Source: Camarhynchus parvulus
Taxonomy: Eukaryota > Chordata > Aves > Passeriformes > Thraupidae
DNA: 64,000 nucleotides
Reading direction: 5' to 3'
Assembly: GCF_901933205.1 (NCBI RefSeq)
Contig: NC_044573.1
Coordinates: forward strand, 63,975,993-64,039,992
Both the position numbers and the translations under genes were made by a program. This document shows positions 13,898 through 25,192 of the stretch, in pieces. Below the pieces are notes generated by a model. That model was not told the origin of the DNA, did no database searches, and was given only the letters and a program-made list of their open reading frames with translations. The first letter of the stretch is position 1, and every line of letters starts with the position of its first letter.

Positions 13898-14857
13898 CAT
13901 CCTCTATTTGGTTTGCTTGGCAAGGCTGTGACAGCAGTGGGGGCTGCAGGGGTGTTTTCTCTGAGAAGCAGCTAGAAGTTGGCAGAGCCAATGCCAGTTG
14001 TGTCCAAGATGGACCTGCTGCTGCCCAAGGCCGAGCCCACCAATGGCAGTGGTGGCACCTCTGGGATAACACAGGTAAGCAGGGGGAAAAAAGCAACCCT
14101 GTGCAACAGAGATTGCAACCAGAGAGAGGAGTGAGAACATGTGAGAGTAGCAACTCTGCAGACACCAAGAGCAGTGCAGAAGGAAAGGGAGGAGGTGCTT
14201 CATGTGCCAGAGCAGAGATTCCCCTGCAGCCGTGGTGCAGACCATGATGAGACAGAATGTCCCTCTGCAGCCCATGGAGGTTCATGGTGGAGCAGAGATT
14301 CACCTGCAGGCTGTGCAGAATGCCGTGCTGGAGCACTGCCCAAAGGAGGCTGTGATCCCATGGAAGCCCTGTGTTAGAGCAGGCTGCTGGCAGGACCTGT
14401 GGACCCATGGAAAAAGAATCCCATGCTGGAGCAGGTTTGCTAGCACAACTTGTAACCCCAGAGGGGGCCCACTCTGAAGCTGCTGGCTCCTGAAGGGCTA
14501 CACCTGTGAAAGGGACCCGTGTTGGGGCAGTTTGTGAAGAACCACAGCCTGTAGAAGGGACTTAACAGTGGGGAAATTGGTGGAGAATTGTCTCCTGTGG
14601 GAGGGATCCCACACTGGAGTAGGGGGAAAATGTGAGTGATTTGACTGGTAATAAATTAAACTAATTTGCCCAAGCTGAGTCTGTTTTGCTTGTGATGGTA
14701 ACTGGTGAGTGATCTGTCCCCATCCTTATCTTGACCCCCAAAAACTTCCTTTATATTCCCTCTCCCCTGGTCCAGCTGTGGAGGAGAGTAACAGAGTGGC
14801 TTTGGTGGACACTTGGTGTCCAATAAGGTCAGCCCACCCTAGACCTTTAGAAACTCA
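13886..14857 (+). mobile_element. LTR-like element (probable solo LTR of an avian endogenous retrovirus)
   Basis: A 972-bp GC-richer block starting TG and ending CA. It resembles a repeat I recall from many neoavian genomes: internal iterated phrases around gcagagattccctgcag and ccatgctggagcagg, then a ggtaataaattaaactaatt segment with an AATAAA signal at 14650-14655. After that come a putative U5 with a gagtctgttttgcttgtgatgg-type stretch and a final gtggacacttggtgtcc segment. The TATA-like region near 14063 is decayed. The AATAAA placement sets plus orientation. No internal gag/pol/env sequence adjoins it. The family name is not certain, and the exact ends depend on how the flanking direct repeat is read. 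Confidence 0.6.
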
Positions 14858-14879
14858 GATCTAATTAAGGAACCCTAAA
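14853..14879. repeat. Right copy of 27-bp imperfect direct repeat flanking the LTR-like block
   Basis: Partner of 13871-13897. The core gatctaatta lies at 14858-14867, directly after the terminal CA of the element. Confidence 0.6.
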
Positions 14880-15199
14880 AGAAGTGTTTGCATTTTCTCC
14901 AAGTACAATACAAAGTGAGAAAAATATTTCAGCCAATCTGAAAATATTTCCTCAAAACATTAAATTATGTAGATAATGACAAAAATGTGGTTAGGAACGG
15001 TTTAGCACAGAAAAATAAAATGAAAGTCAGAATGTTTTTGTACAGTTTGGAAAATATTGAGTAATAAAAATAGTCCAATATGAAAAAGTGTGTCTTATGA
15101 GTCAGCATTAAAAAGTACACAGAAGTCAGAGGCAGCAATTAGCTATTGTTCACTGAATGGATACTACACCACTTGACCCCACTGGACCTATTGTCTTAC

Positions 15200-15229
15200 C
15201 TCAAAAGAGGAAATGCTTTGAGTCCTTAC
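15200..15229 (-). other. SLC35F1: Possible alternative 3' extension of SLC35F1 exon 3 (tandem donor)
   Basis: Immediately after the normal donor of exon 3 there are 30 intronic bases that stay open, then a second donor-like site, GAG|GTAAGA, with the GT read from 15199 downward. Both donors fit the U1 consensus (CAG|GTAAGG and GAG|GTAAGA). Use of the second would add exactly ten residues, [10 protein letters not shown], between SVQ and LLDC without shifting frame. A stop (TAG) follows a few codons past it. That this site is used is inference; it could be decoy sequence. Confidence 0.35.
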
Positions 15230-15357
15230 CTGTACACTGGTAAGAGTCGTGTATTGATAAGCTTTGACTACCAGGTAGTTGGCTTCTATATCTATTATCC
15301 CCAGGATCATGTACTTCCACCATCTCCTCTTCAAAATTGCCAGCAAGTTTTCTTCTC
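15230..15357 (-). CDS. SLC35F1: SLC35F1 coding exon 3 (TM3 and start of TM4)
   Basis: Internal exon of SLC35F1 on the minus strand. The acceptor is ttccacag at 15358 upward and the donor is gtaaggact at 15221-15229. Two bases complete the Gly codon from exon 2 and 42 whole codons follow, so the 128 bp keeps the frame and ends in phase 0. The peptide starts [19 protein letters not shown], continues through [16 protein letters not shown] and ends TTLTSVQ. It covers the cytosolic RRWWKY turn, TM3 and the entry to TM4. The [19 protein letters not shown] stretch is a signature shared by the SLC35F1/F2 pair. The LVVKAYQY wording and the flanking EENLLAIL favour F1. Compared with the human protein as I recall it, the only changes are conservative (K for R, I for L twice). 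A second in-frame donor lies 30 nt into the intron and is listed separately. Confidence 0.95.
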
Positions 15358-16787
15358 CTGTGGAAGTAAACAAGAACAATTATGTAAGAGTTAGGTTTAC
15401 ATGCCCCTGTCTGTCCAGAAAAATTATCTAGATCTCTCGCATTTACACTGAGCAGTTGAAAGCCACCATATACAAAGAGGTACTGCGAGGAAGTGAAAAC
15501 TAACACACCTTATTTGTCTAGCAGATATTAAAAGAGCCAGCTTGGCAAAGTAATATATACACATATATGTGCACATATAAAGTGCTAAAGAACAGAGCAG
15601 TTATACTTTTTACACTTTACATTTATACTTTCCATACACACTGATAGAATGTTGTATGCTGCACATATGATGCAACAGGTTTTTGCCAGGGTGGGAGATT
15701 AGCAGTATTTTTAAATATGATGGAATATTAGAGCAGGAGAGTAACAGCATCACACTGGGGCATAGGACAGATCCTGGTTGATGGATGGTTATTCTGATCC
15801 TAGAGGTTCAAAGCATCAGACTTGTTTTGAGAAAGGCTGCACTGAGACATATTTTGGGTGGCAGTTGCTCTGCTCCCAGAATCTTCTAAAGCAGGCGGGT
15901 TCGCTGCCTTCCATGGGAACCCTGTCAATCACCCAGTATTTAATCTTCACCCCTTGAAAACTGACACTACAATACAGCCTGCAGATCAAACCCACAACTT
16001 TCAAAAGGTCAAAGCATTCCTCATGGTAGACTAGGGATTATTGTTCTCCATTCAAAAGCAAACAGCTCATTAATTAGGGTGGGCAAACCTGTGGCTTATT
16101 TGCATTACAGTAAGTTCCACACAGGATGAGACTTCACTGTGAAAGGGGCAGACTGTGACTGAACACTGTACCACTGGAGGTCTTTCAGAGTCTGTAGCCT
16201 AGAAAGGAATCTAACTGGCGTTTACTTGTACTGCCAAAGTACTAAAAATGGTATTTGAACTGTCTTGAAACTTTCAAAGCAAGCTCCACTATTCTGAGGT
16301 TTTTTTCATATTGCTGTAGCTTTTCTAAATGCCTGTGATCATCAAAATGGGTGATAGAAAACACAAAAGAAAAGGATCATTTTTGTCCATTGCCTTGCTC
16401 AGGCTTCCCAATTCTCCTTCATAATTTTCCTTTATCACAAGTGTGTTTAGTCTCTGGTTCAAATGGACCTGGTGATATATGGGCTGCTATACCATGGCAG
16501 AAACAGCAGGCTCTCTATAGCACAGGCATCTCATATCTTATAAGACTCAAATACACTAAAACAGATAACTACTTCAAAAGTTAATTCAAAAATCATAGCT
16601 GCTAAAGCTTGGCCCTGATGAGTGACTTGAATGGGTGTTTACCTGAATGAAGCATCTGAATAATTTCATGTTTGTGAATGAATAGGTGCTCACACATACA
16701 TTCTTTCAGTGGTATATTATTAGGCAACAGCCTAATTATTTGTTACAGTGATGAAGACATTGAGTCCAAAACCGTAAATGCTAAAAG

Positions 16788-16862
16788 TCTTCTTTCCCTT
16801 TCCCTCCTCCTTCCCCTCCTTCCTTGCCTTCCTCCTTTCTCCTCTTTCCCTCTCTTTCTTTC
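16788..16862. repeat. 75-nt polypyrimidine tract
   Basis: All C or T on the plus strand apart from one G at 16826. It is therefore homopurine in the SLC35F1 transcript. It is followed by ag/taagcag on the plus strand. Long mirror-like purine/pyrimidine tracts can adopt triplex DNA; this is a compositional call only. Confidence 0.85.
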
Positions 16863-17150
16863 AGTAAGCAGCAGAAAAATAGCAGAAACAAGGTGGTGAG
16901 TAAAGTAATACTTAAGACAATGAATAATGAGTAAATACATTTAATCATACCACACTTCCCTGTTACACTTACTAAATCCTATCCTTCAGACATAATTATG
17001 ACTACATTTATGTAGATTTTATCATTTTATGATGATTTGAGCATGTAGAATTATTTCCATTATTTAAAAAATATTTTTAGGGAGAGGTTTTTAAAGGGAA
17101 TTTGAGATTAGGTGTCCTAATTTATACTGAAATCGGTGTAAACCACACTA

Positions 17151-17192
17151 AGTCCTTTACAGGTATTTTAAGATAAATCCTTTACAGGTATT
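17151..17192. repeat. Short direct repeat, 25-bp period
   Basis: The 15-base string tcctttacaggtatt occurs at 17153-17167 and again at 17178-17192. This is a small tandem duplication with diverged linkers. Confidence 0.75.
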
Positions 17193-20100
17193 GAAACTGT
17201 ATCTCAAGTTTTTATGCTGTCCAGACAATGCCTTTAAAGCATCAACTGGAAAACAACAATGCAATGGAAAAATGTGGTTAAAGTTGCAGAGTGATTTTTC
17301 ATTTTAACTGTAAAGATAAAGTCAAAAAAATCAAAGAGATCAAACTGCAGTCTCTATTACAACAGTGGAAATCCCACCTGCATCTCTTTTTGTTACAATA
17401 GGACCTTGATGGTACCTACAAAAGCAGAGAGAAGCAGCAGGCTCAAGAGCTGCACTGGCAGTAGGTTGCCTGAGCCAGGACTATGGACACAGCTTAAGGC
17501 CTCTTGGTGCCTTTGGTTTGCCAGTGCTTTCTTCCATTTCCAGCCACAGATCACTGTATTGCTCAGATGTGGCCAACTAAGTCAGCTTTAACAGTAAATG
17601 TATGGCTGTGACTTCTGGCTAGTGGGTAAAGCGAGAGTTCCCAGTGATGGGAATTAACTCTTCTACAGTTTAAACTGGCACACACAGTTCTCTCTTTTTG
17701 CTTTCTTGATTCTTTCTTTGCTCTTGATGAAAATAAGAAAAATACTTGATATATGGTAACTTATCTTTGATTTAGATCTCTGAGATATTCCAGACTGCAA
17801 AAAAGCAGTTTTTGCTGAGAATGCTGGGCAGAGTAAAAAGCTCAGGAATCACTTCCAAAGGAGGAGACCTTCTGGGGAGATAGGCAGTAGGAAGATGATT
17901 ATCTGCAGTGACTGTCAGTCCCGTGCGATGGACAGATCAAGGCAGAGGCAGTGGAGTTCTGGTTTTGACAGGTGGCTGAAATGGAGTCACCATACTCAAA
18001 TGTCCCAGTTTAGCAAAAAACACCCAATAAAAGGCAACAGTGGAAGACAACCTGGAGAAGGTGTGGGGCTGCCAGCAGGACAGGACCTCTGAACACCAAT
18101 CACAGATTGCAAACTCAGTGAATTCAGAAAACAAAGAGAATGGAAATGGGAGTCAAGGAGATAAGTGGGAAGCCTTGACTTGTGAAAACTAAAAGGAGAA
18201 GCAGAGAGAATCAAGATCTTTATTCTAAGACTCGCATTCTGAATAGAAATAAACATTGCCTTTGTGTAAAAACAATGATGGGAACACAACCATCACACTT
18301 TATTAAAAGCAAAGCAAAAAGAGAGAATCTGAGTTTTTTAAAACATATTTCCCTCAATGACAACTCAAAGCAAACTAATTATTCATGTCTTTTGAGTTGT
18401 AAGCATATTAGACCAGAAGGACCAAATGTAGATGCCTACACCTGAACCAACTGGTAAAGAATTTTAAAGTAGTTTTTTCATATTTTTAAAAAATATGATT
18501 TGATTAGAATGAGATACAGTAGGAAGAGAGATTATTTCAGATCATGTCTTTTTGTTATTACTGCAATACATCTGCGACTAGGAGTTTCAGCCAGTCATAT
18601 AAACAAATATTAAACCATAAAGTGTGCAGGTTAGCTTAAGGGCAACATTTCCCATGAGACAAAGCACATATTGATGCCAGTGAACATGCATTTATGTAAG
18701 TGCACACAGTAATGCTGTCTTTAGACACTGCCTTCTTTTGATGGAGGTCCTCCTTCAAAAAACAACCCCCAGCTTCTTTCAGCACTTGAGCTTCTGAAAA
18801 GGTAAGTCTTCATATTCAGTCTAATCCAAATGTAATGTAGATTTAAAAGTAAGTTGCCTGTTAAGAATGCTTCAAGATTCAGAAGTCCAGCATAGTCTTA
18901 TTACAGAGAAATAAAAACCTTCTCTTCTTGCTCTTTCTAGAATTATATTTTAAGTTTTGATTTTTTAACTAATTTTGCAGTGAGACACACTTGACAGCTA
19001 TGACAAAGGAGGTCTTAGTGTTTAGAAAAAAGCTACAGCTTTGCATCTGCTGGCTTGAATTAAATATCAACAAATAAGCTGCTTTGTAGAAGAGATGGTT
19101 TTATATCTTGTAATAGGGATTTACCCCTTGGGGGGTTACAAAATTAAAAATAAATTAGAGAGAAAATTGGAAGAGGCTTTAGCTGTGCAGTGGCTACCAA
19201 ATATACAAATGCACATGTACAAAACCCTTTTTACATTCATCCACACAGCCACGGAGGTACAATAAAAAAACCCAACAACCATTAAGAAAGCAAATTCCCA
19301 ATTATTTGTGTATGGGCTTGGGACACAGGTAGAATAACAGCACTGCTAGACCAGAAAATCAGCATATTGCTTCTCTTTCATCCACTGCAGTCTCTCTCTT
19401 TTACTTTAGATGACAACTTGCTTTTTAGATCAAGATCATCAAAGGAGCTGTGCTTTCCTTCTTCCTTACAGAGTTCAGCAGAGAGATCTAAATGAGTGCA
19501 GGAGACTTGCAAGGGGGAGGGCTGCCAGGCAGTCTGGTCCTCTCCTGCCTCTCACAAGAGTGCCAGAGTCAAGTGCTGAGTGGTAAAGAAGCAAAAGTCT
19601 CACAAAGGATGAAGATTATACCAGGATTTACTTATTACCTCGCTGTTTGAAAAAGAATCACCATTACAAATCAAGATTACAGGATAATTCTTTCTTTTTA
19701 ATTTTTGCCCATTATAGGCAGTCTTGCAGACACAGAGCTTCCCCAGTACAAATATTATTTCTCTACAGACTTTGTAGACATCCAGTCCTGCCCAGGACAG
19801 GGGGAAGGAGACAGTCAAATGGGATTACATGTCTAAGGGTAAGAGATTTTTTTACAAACCCAAAAGGCTCCCATGCCTAAACAATAAAACTTTGCTTGTC
19901 TTCTTCTTGGTCAAGTAGCTGGTTCAGGAGACTAAAGGCCTGCTGTAGGAGACTTTTATGTCTGCACAAAAGGTCAAAAGAACTGTTCCTCTTCTGTATG
20001 ACTTTACATCCCCTGACCCAAAAAGGTTTCTTATTTCCTCATATCCACTTGTATTACTGATGACTACTTCATGGGAATACTGATGCCTAAAAACAAAACA

Positions 20101-21133
20101 CCAACACTGCTAAATTATTTACATAACAGAGAAAATGCACTCTAACAGGAATACTTCACTAGTCTGGCTTCCCAAAGCACCTGAAAATACTCTGTTCCCC
20201 TCACAGATGACTGCTTGCAGGCTGCACTGCTTTTGTCCTGCACCACATTTTCAGCAAGCCTTTGGGAGACTAGATGGCATCATTTCCCTTCGCCTCCTCA
20301 GAACATCTGATCTTATCCAACCTGTTCTTCTTCACAGCTCCCTCCTGCTCCCTCTCTCACAGTGGGAAAACTGCGTTGGTGTAACAGCCCTGAGCTGCTG
20401 CTGCAACTGGCTCTCACATGCTCCTGCTCCTTGCCCTGTGCCAGCTGGTGCTTGTGGAGCTGTGCAGTAAGCCAGGGTAAAGACTTGCCTAAAACCAAAG
20501 ATTTGGGATTTTCAGGTTAATTTTCAGACAGTGTCCTGAGCAGTTTGTGACCAAATCCAAGTTACTCATGTGGGAGGGGAGCGCCAAGTAAGCAGATCCA
20601 GGTAAGGTACAAGTTTCTCCTTCTCTGATACAGGGCAGGCTTAGCCTATTAACATGACACAACAGAGCATTCCCTTTACTGATTACAAACTCAACTGAAG
20701 TGTTTTGACTTGTTATTTCCTTTTAGAGATTTTGCAGAACAGTCTGTTTTGACTGTGGACGTAATCATAATAGCTGAAGTCAGATCTAGGAATTTGAACA
20801 TGCATTTTTATAAAAAACATGAAAGGATCAATTTTTGGTGCCTTGGTTTTGATCCAGCCTAAGCTCTGTTGTTAGATTTTATAATCTTCAGATGTTTTAT
20901 TTCATGAGATTACTGGTTGTTACTTTGAGGGGTAAATTACAATTTAAACTACACAGATAAAGTAGCTGATCATGCCTCAGTTTCTCTCCTCCTGCCCACC
21001 CACTAGACTACACATGGTTTTCCCTTTGGTGGCAGACACTGTGATTGGTGTCACTACCACAGGTTACTGCAGAGAACAGTCCATGTCCAGAACCATGTAA
21101 GACCTGAAGAAAGCTTGGAACAGTACACTGTTT

Positions 21134-21211
21134 AAAAACAAAAACAAAAACAACCAACCAACCAACCAAACAAAACAAACAAACAAAACAAAAAACAAAA
21201 AACCAACAACC
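21134..21211. repeat. 78-nt A/C-only low-complexity tract
   Basis: Contains no G or T on the plus strand. It is a mix of caaaa, caacc and caaac units, including four successive ccaa units. It may be a decayed, expanded retroposon tail or a simple repeat. No retrocopy is recognised next to it. Confidence 0.85.
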
Positions 21212-21555
21212 TGCTAAACTCCTACCCTTTTAATGTGTCAAGATAAAAAACACTGTGCTATTTCTAATGCACAATTTTTTTATTCATGTTGTTTTATCCC
21301 CTACCTAAACTTAGGTAAGCACTTTCCCTGAAATGGCAGAATGTGTCTCACTCTGTAATGCAGAGGGACACAAACACACTGAGAAGCTGGAGCCTTCTCC
21401 CAAACCTAAGAGTTGATTATATCTTTCTGAATGAAATCTTCAATATTGATATCTGATCTGCAATACTCTTAGTCTTAGAGAATTAAGTTACCTCTGAGCT
21501 AACACTGTAGTCTGTCAGCTTTTGGATCACTTTCACACAGCATTACTTCAAAACA

Positions 21556-21604
21556 GGCTGCTGGACAGATGATCCTCGTAGATCCCTTCCAACTGTAATA
21601 CTCA
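21556..21604 (+). mobile_element. CR1 LINE 3' terminus, very short
   Basis: About 48 bp resembling the CR1 3' end (ctggacagatgatcctcg, then tcccttccaactgtaatac). The expected octamer tail is replaced by pyrimidine-rich sequence leading into the CTTTCC array. Confidence 0.6.
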
Positions 21605-21674
21605 TTTTCTTCTCCTTTCCCTTTCCCTTTCCCTTTCCCTTTCCCTTTCCCTTTCCCTTTCCTTCCCTTCCCCT
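21605..21674. repeat. (CTTTCC)8 microsatellite in a 70-nt pyrimidine run
   Basis: Eight perfect CTTTCC hexamers at 21615-21662, embedded in an uninterrupted pyrimidine run. It abuts the CR1 terminus, suggesting the array expanded from the retroposon tail. On the transcript strand it reads as GGAAAG repeats. Confidence 0.95.
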
Positions 21675-24334
21675 ACTCCTACTCCTGCTCCTTTACACTC
21701 TAAGCTCTGAAGTCAGGCCCTCTTTCATTGCTCATCCTCTTTTATCTACTATCAAACTACTTACAGCAATACAAAGGTTTTCAGAAGAAAAAAACACCTC
21801 ATTTTCAAACTTACTAGGGTGTAAGTCAAAAGATCAAATGAAGGAAATCTATATATATATCTCTGTATATAATTTATAAATGTGTAATTTGCATTAATGA
21901 TTTATCCTCCTGGATAAACTTGGGCATCTTAATCATATTCACAAGATTAATTAAAGTCAAATAATCATAAAAGAAATAATATTCATTGTTTAAGGCAGAG
22001 GAGTCAGTTAGAATGCATGACTTTTTTCCCCATCTTTCATAGACTCATTACACAATGTTGGTCCAGCCACCTACCCACTCTGTGACATTTTTTCCCAGCA
22101 GACAGATATGAATAATGAATTACCTACTTGTTATTCGTGATTCCTACAAATCTTATTTCCTGAAGCATGAGATTTGACTGAGATAGTAAAAAAAAAAAGA
22201 CCCAATGCAAATTTTCATTACTATTAACCATTCGTAGATCAAGCAGACCCAACTGAAATTGAATATGTAGCCTATCTTTAAAAGACAGTAAGATAAGAAT
22301 AAGGAAGTCAAGAAGTGTGTATCTTTCTCCATTCTCCACCAGTAATGTCTGAACACACTGATCCAATTTAAATCTAATCTGACAGAGAGTGCAAAGATAT
22401 TACTTTCTATAGATTTTATAGTTAACTGAGCAGAAGAAAGAAAAACAAACATTGCCACCACTATGTACAGGCTTGGAGGTACTCACACTACTTACCAGGC
22501 ACCAAAGTTGGGACTCTGCATCTTCTTACACACAGTCAAAAATCCCTAAGAGATCAGGGAATGCCCGTTCTGGAGATCACCAAATTGCTACCTAGTAGCA
22601 GGCACTGGTATGAAATATGAGAAAGGACTGTATCCAGGATATAGCACGCATGAAGGAGAGCCAGGTTTTTTTACAGGCTATGAAACCTAGAGATATCTAC
22701 TAAAAAAGAAACCTCTCTGCTGGTGACTACCAAGAGGCTTGTACTACTAAGAGGATTACTATTAATAAGGCTATTGGTGAACATGGAAAAAGGGATTGTT
22801 GTTTCTTGTGATACATACACACTCCAACCCTGAAAATTCTTTTCAGTTTTGCAACAAAGTAATTGACATCGAAAGGAGCATTTTCAAGTAGAATAGGATG
22901 GGAAGATGATAATAAAGAAGCAATGCTGGCAGAATTAAAACTTCATCTGGAGCCAATAATTTTAACCAAAAATATGTAAAATCCTAATAGCCAGCACTAT
23001 TTGATGTCATTACCCAGGGCCAAGGGGAGAAGAGTTCAGAATACATTATGGCTGCCTGGCTCTAGACATATATGGCTTTACAGATGCACCGTGATCTCTA
23101 GAGGTATTCCAGAATTCTTCTGCATTAGACATCTGCAAGTATACACTCTCCTCTTGGAGTATTTATTTGTGGTACAGCATCTAGGAAAATTGTCCCCCTT
23201 CTGGAACTTTCCTGACACCACTGTTGGTGAACTGGAATAAAGTTTGCTAAACTTCCAAATTACGTATTAAATATTATCCCTGGAGGAATATAGAAGCTTT
23301 GGGAACTTCTCATCTCCATGGGAAAAACCCTCACTTTAGAACAACCACAGATTATTCAAGAAGTGTCACTAATTACACCCGAAGCAGAAAATGCAGGAGC
23401 TGCCACTAGTTAGAGCAGTTGTGAGGCCAGTCCAGGTCTCCAAGGTGACCAGCCGCAGAGGCCCAGGAGAAGCATGCAAGACACACCAATCGATTGTGGC
23501 TCCTTCATTGTTGGCCACAGCATGAGCACCTTGTTTTATGCACGGCAGTAATTCCAAAAGGCTTATTCACAATGAGTAAACCCAGTAAGCAGAGAAAATG
23601 CAGGCATGAGCATAAAGAAATATGTGAAACACAATGGCTTCATACAAAAGTGAGAGCCAGCGCATTTATTTGCCTGTGCCATGATACTTCCAGGAGTCAT
23701 ACACACCAGAAATCTCAATGTTCCATCTGTAATGATCAAAACTACTAACCCCCCCCCACCCTTGTTTATATCCTTTGCAGCATGACTAGTGAAGTAGGAT
23801 ACCAAAAGCATAAAACATCACTGAACCATGCTAATTAATTGGCATAAAGCATCACATTGCCACCATGGCAAACTAGACATCTACAGGCAATTCTGCTGAA
23901 GAAACTTGCTATTCTTTATCACAAAATCCTGAATGAGTTCTCAGAATGACCATTAAGATTAGACATGAAGCCAGATGTATTTTTAGATGACATGTTGATT
24001 GGAGCAGGTGAAATTTTGTTGCACACCTGTTATTTACCTAAATCAACAGGGTCTTGATGTGACCCTTGAAGATTTAGCAATATTAGTATCAGATAAACAA
24101 ATCAGAATTATTCATCCATATCTCTATATAAAGGAGAAAGAGATGTGGGAGGCAACAGGAGCCATGGGGAACAGCCCTCCATCCTCCACTTCTTGCCTGC
24201 TGAGCTGTCAGAACCAGACTAGAAAAACTTTACAATGGAGTTGGGACTGTAATGTTTCTTACATGAAAAATACAAATTTTCCACTATTCAAACTCTATAA
24301 AATGACAACTTAGTAGGTTTACAAAGCTGAAAGG

Positions 24335-24370
24335 TAAGAGGTGCATAATCACTAAGAGGCGCATAATCAA
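24335..24370. repeat. 18-bp tandem duplication
   Basis: taagaggtgcataatcac is followed directly by a second copy, with t to c at position 8 and a change at the last base. Confidence 0.8.
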
Positions 24371-24978
24371 CTTTTGTGGTTTTTTCTGCCATCTTTCACA
24401 AGCATGGTGGTCATGACCAGCATGTAAGTGCCATCATACCCAGAAGGTTGTGAAAATTGATGCAATACAGTTCAGGCATTGTTTTGCTCTAGCTAGAGCA
24501 TTAAATGTTAATTGAATGACCAGTGTGTACCAGTTTATCTTCAGTAAATTGGTCAAAGCAGCTTTGTATTGGGTATCAAAACTCACCTGGTCCTGGTCAT
24601 GCATAAAATAATGGCTGGAATACAAAGCAAAACCCCAAATCTACAGACAAAAGAAGTGGTATGTCCCTGCTTAGTGCAGTCTTGAAGTCTGAAAAATATA
24701 GAATCTGATCACTGTAGCTGTGCTACTGAAACAACGAAGAGTTTGAGAGTGAGACTAATAAGATGATGCACCAGCAAGCTGGAGGTCTGCAGTCCTCTAA
24801 AGTCTGACAAAAGAGTACCTGCAGTGTGATGTGCAAACTGAGATATTCCATCAGGAATAAGTGAACTATGCATCTGGTAGTGCTACTGATGACTGGAGAT
24901 TGTGCTCATGTTTAAGGTATCAAAACAGTAATTAACTGAAGATAACATGCATTTTCTTTCCATGGAAGAAAGTGATAA

Positions 24979-25192
24979 CCAACAAAGCATGATGGAGAAA
25001 TCCAGGATCTCATAAAATATGTACCATAAAGTTGTATAGTTTGGATCCAGGTATCACACAGTAGGAGAGCTAATGCCACTATGCTGCTGCCAACAAAGTA
25101 TGATAGAGAAATTCAGGATCTCATAAAATATATACCATAAAGTTTGGATCCAGGTATCATACATTAGGAGAGCTAATGTCACTATGCTGCTG
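24979..25192. repeat. Tandem duplication of 103-111 bp
   Basis: Copy 1 is 24979-25089 (111 bp) and copy 2 is 25090-25192 (103 bp). They are directly abutting. They differ by seven substitutions (about 93% identity) and one 8-base gap within gttgtatagtttgg. Both start ccaacaaag and end tgctgctg. No mobile-element family is recognised. Confidence 0.92.

Larger units (their letters stand above)
2494..15229 (-). other. SLC35F1: SLC35F1 intron 3 (12.7 kb)
   Basis: Complete phase-0 intron between exons 3 and 4. It contains the duplicated hairpin at 2520-2572, a locally GC-richer stretch around 4200-4750 with no recognisable gene, the CR1 pair at 4857-5640 and the LTR-like element at 13886-14857. 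The segments 2573-4856, 5641-13870 and 14880-15229 look like unique AT-rich intronic sequence in which I see no other feature. Confidence 0.85.

Noticed and set aside
15201..15506. 101-codon minus-strand open frame overlapping exon 3.
   Set aside because: It is in a different frame from SLC35F1 and runs through the acceptor. A shadow of the real exon.
23970..24010. A short FLDDMLIG-like reading that recalls a reverse-transcriptase DD motif.
   Set aside because: Flanking residues do not continue as polymerase sequence and stops appear immediately. Coincidence is likelier than an endogenous retrovirus pol fragment.
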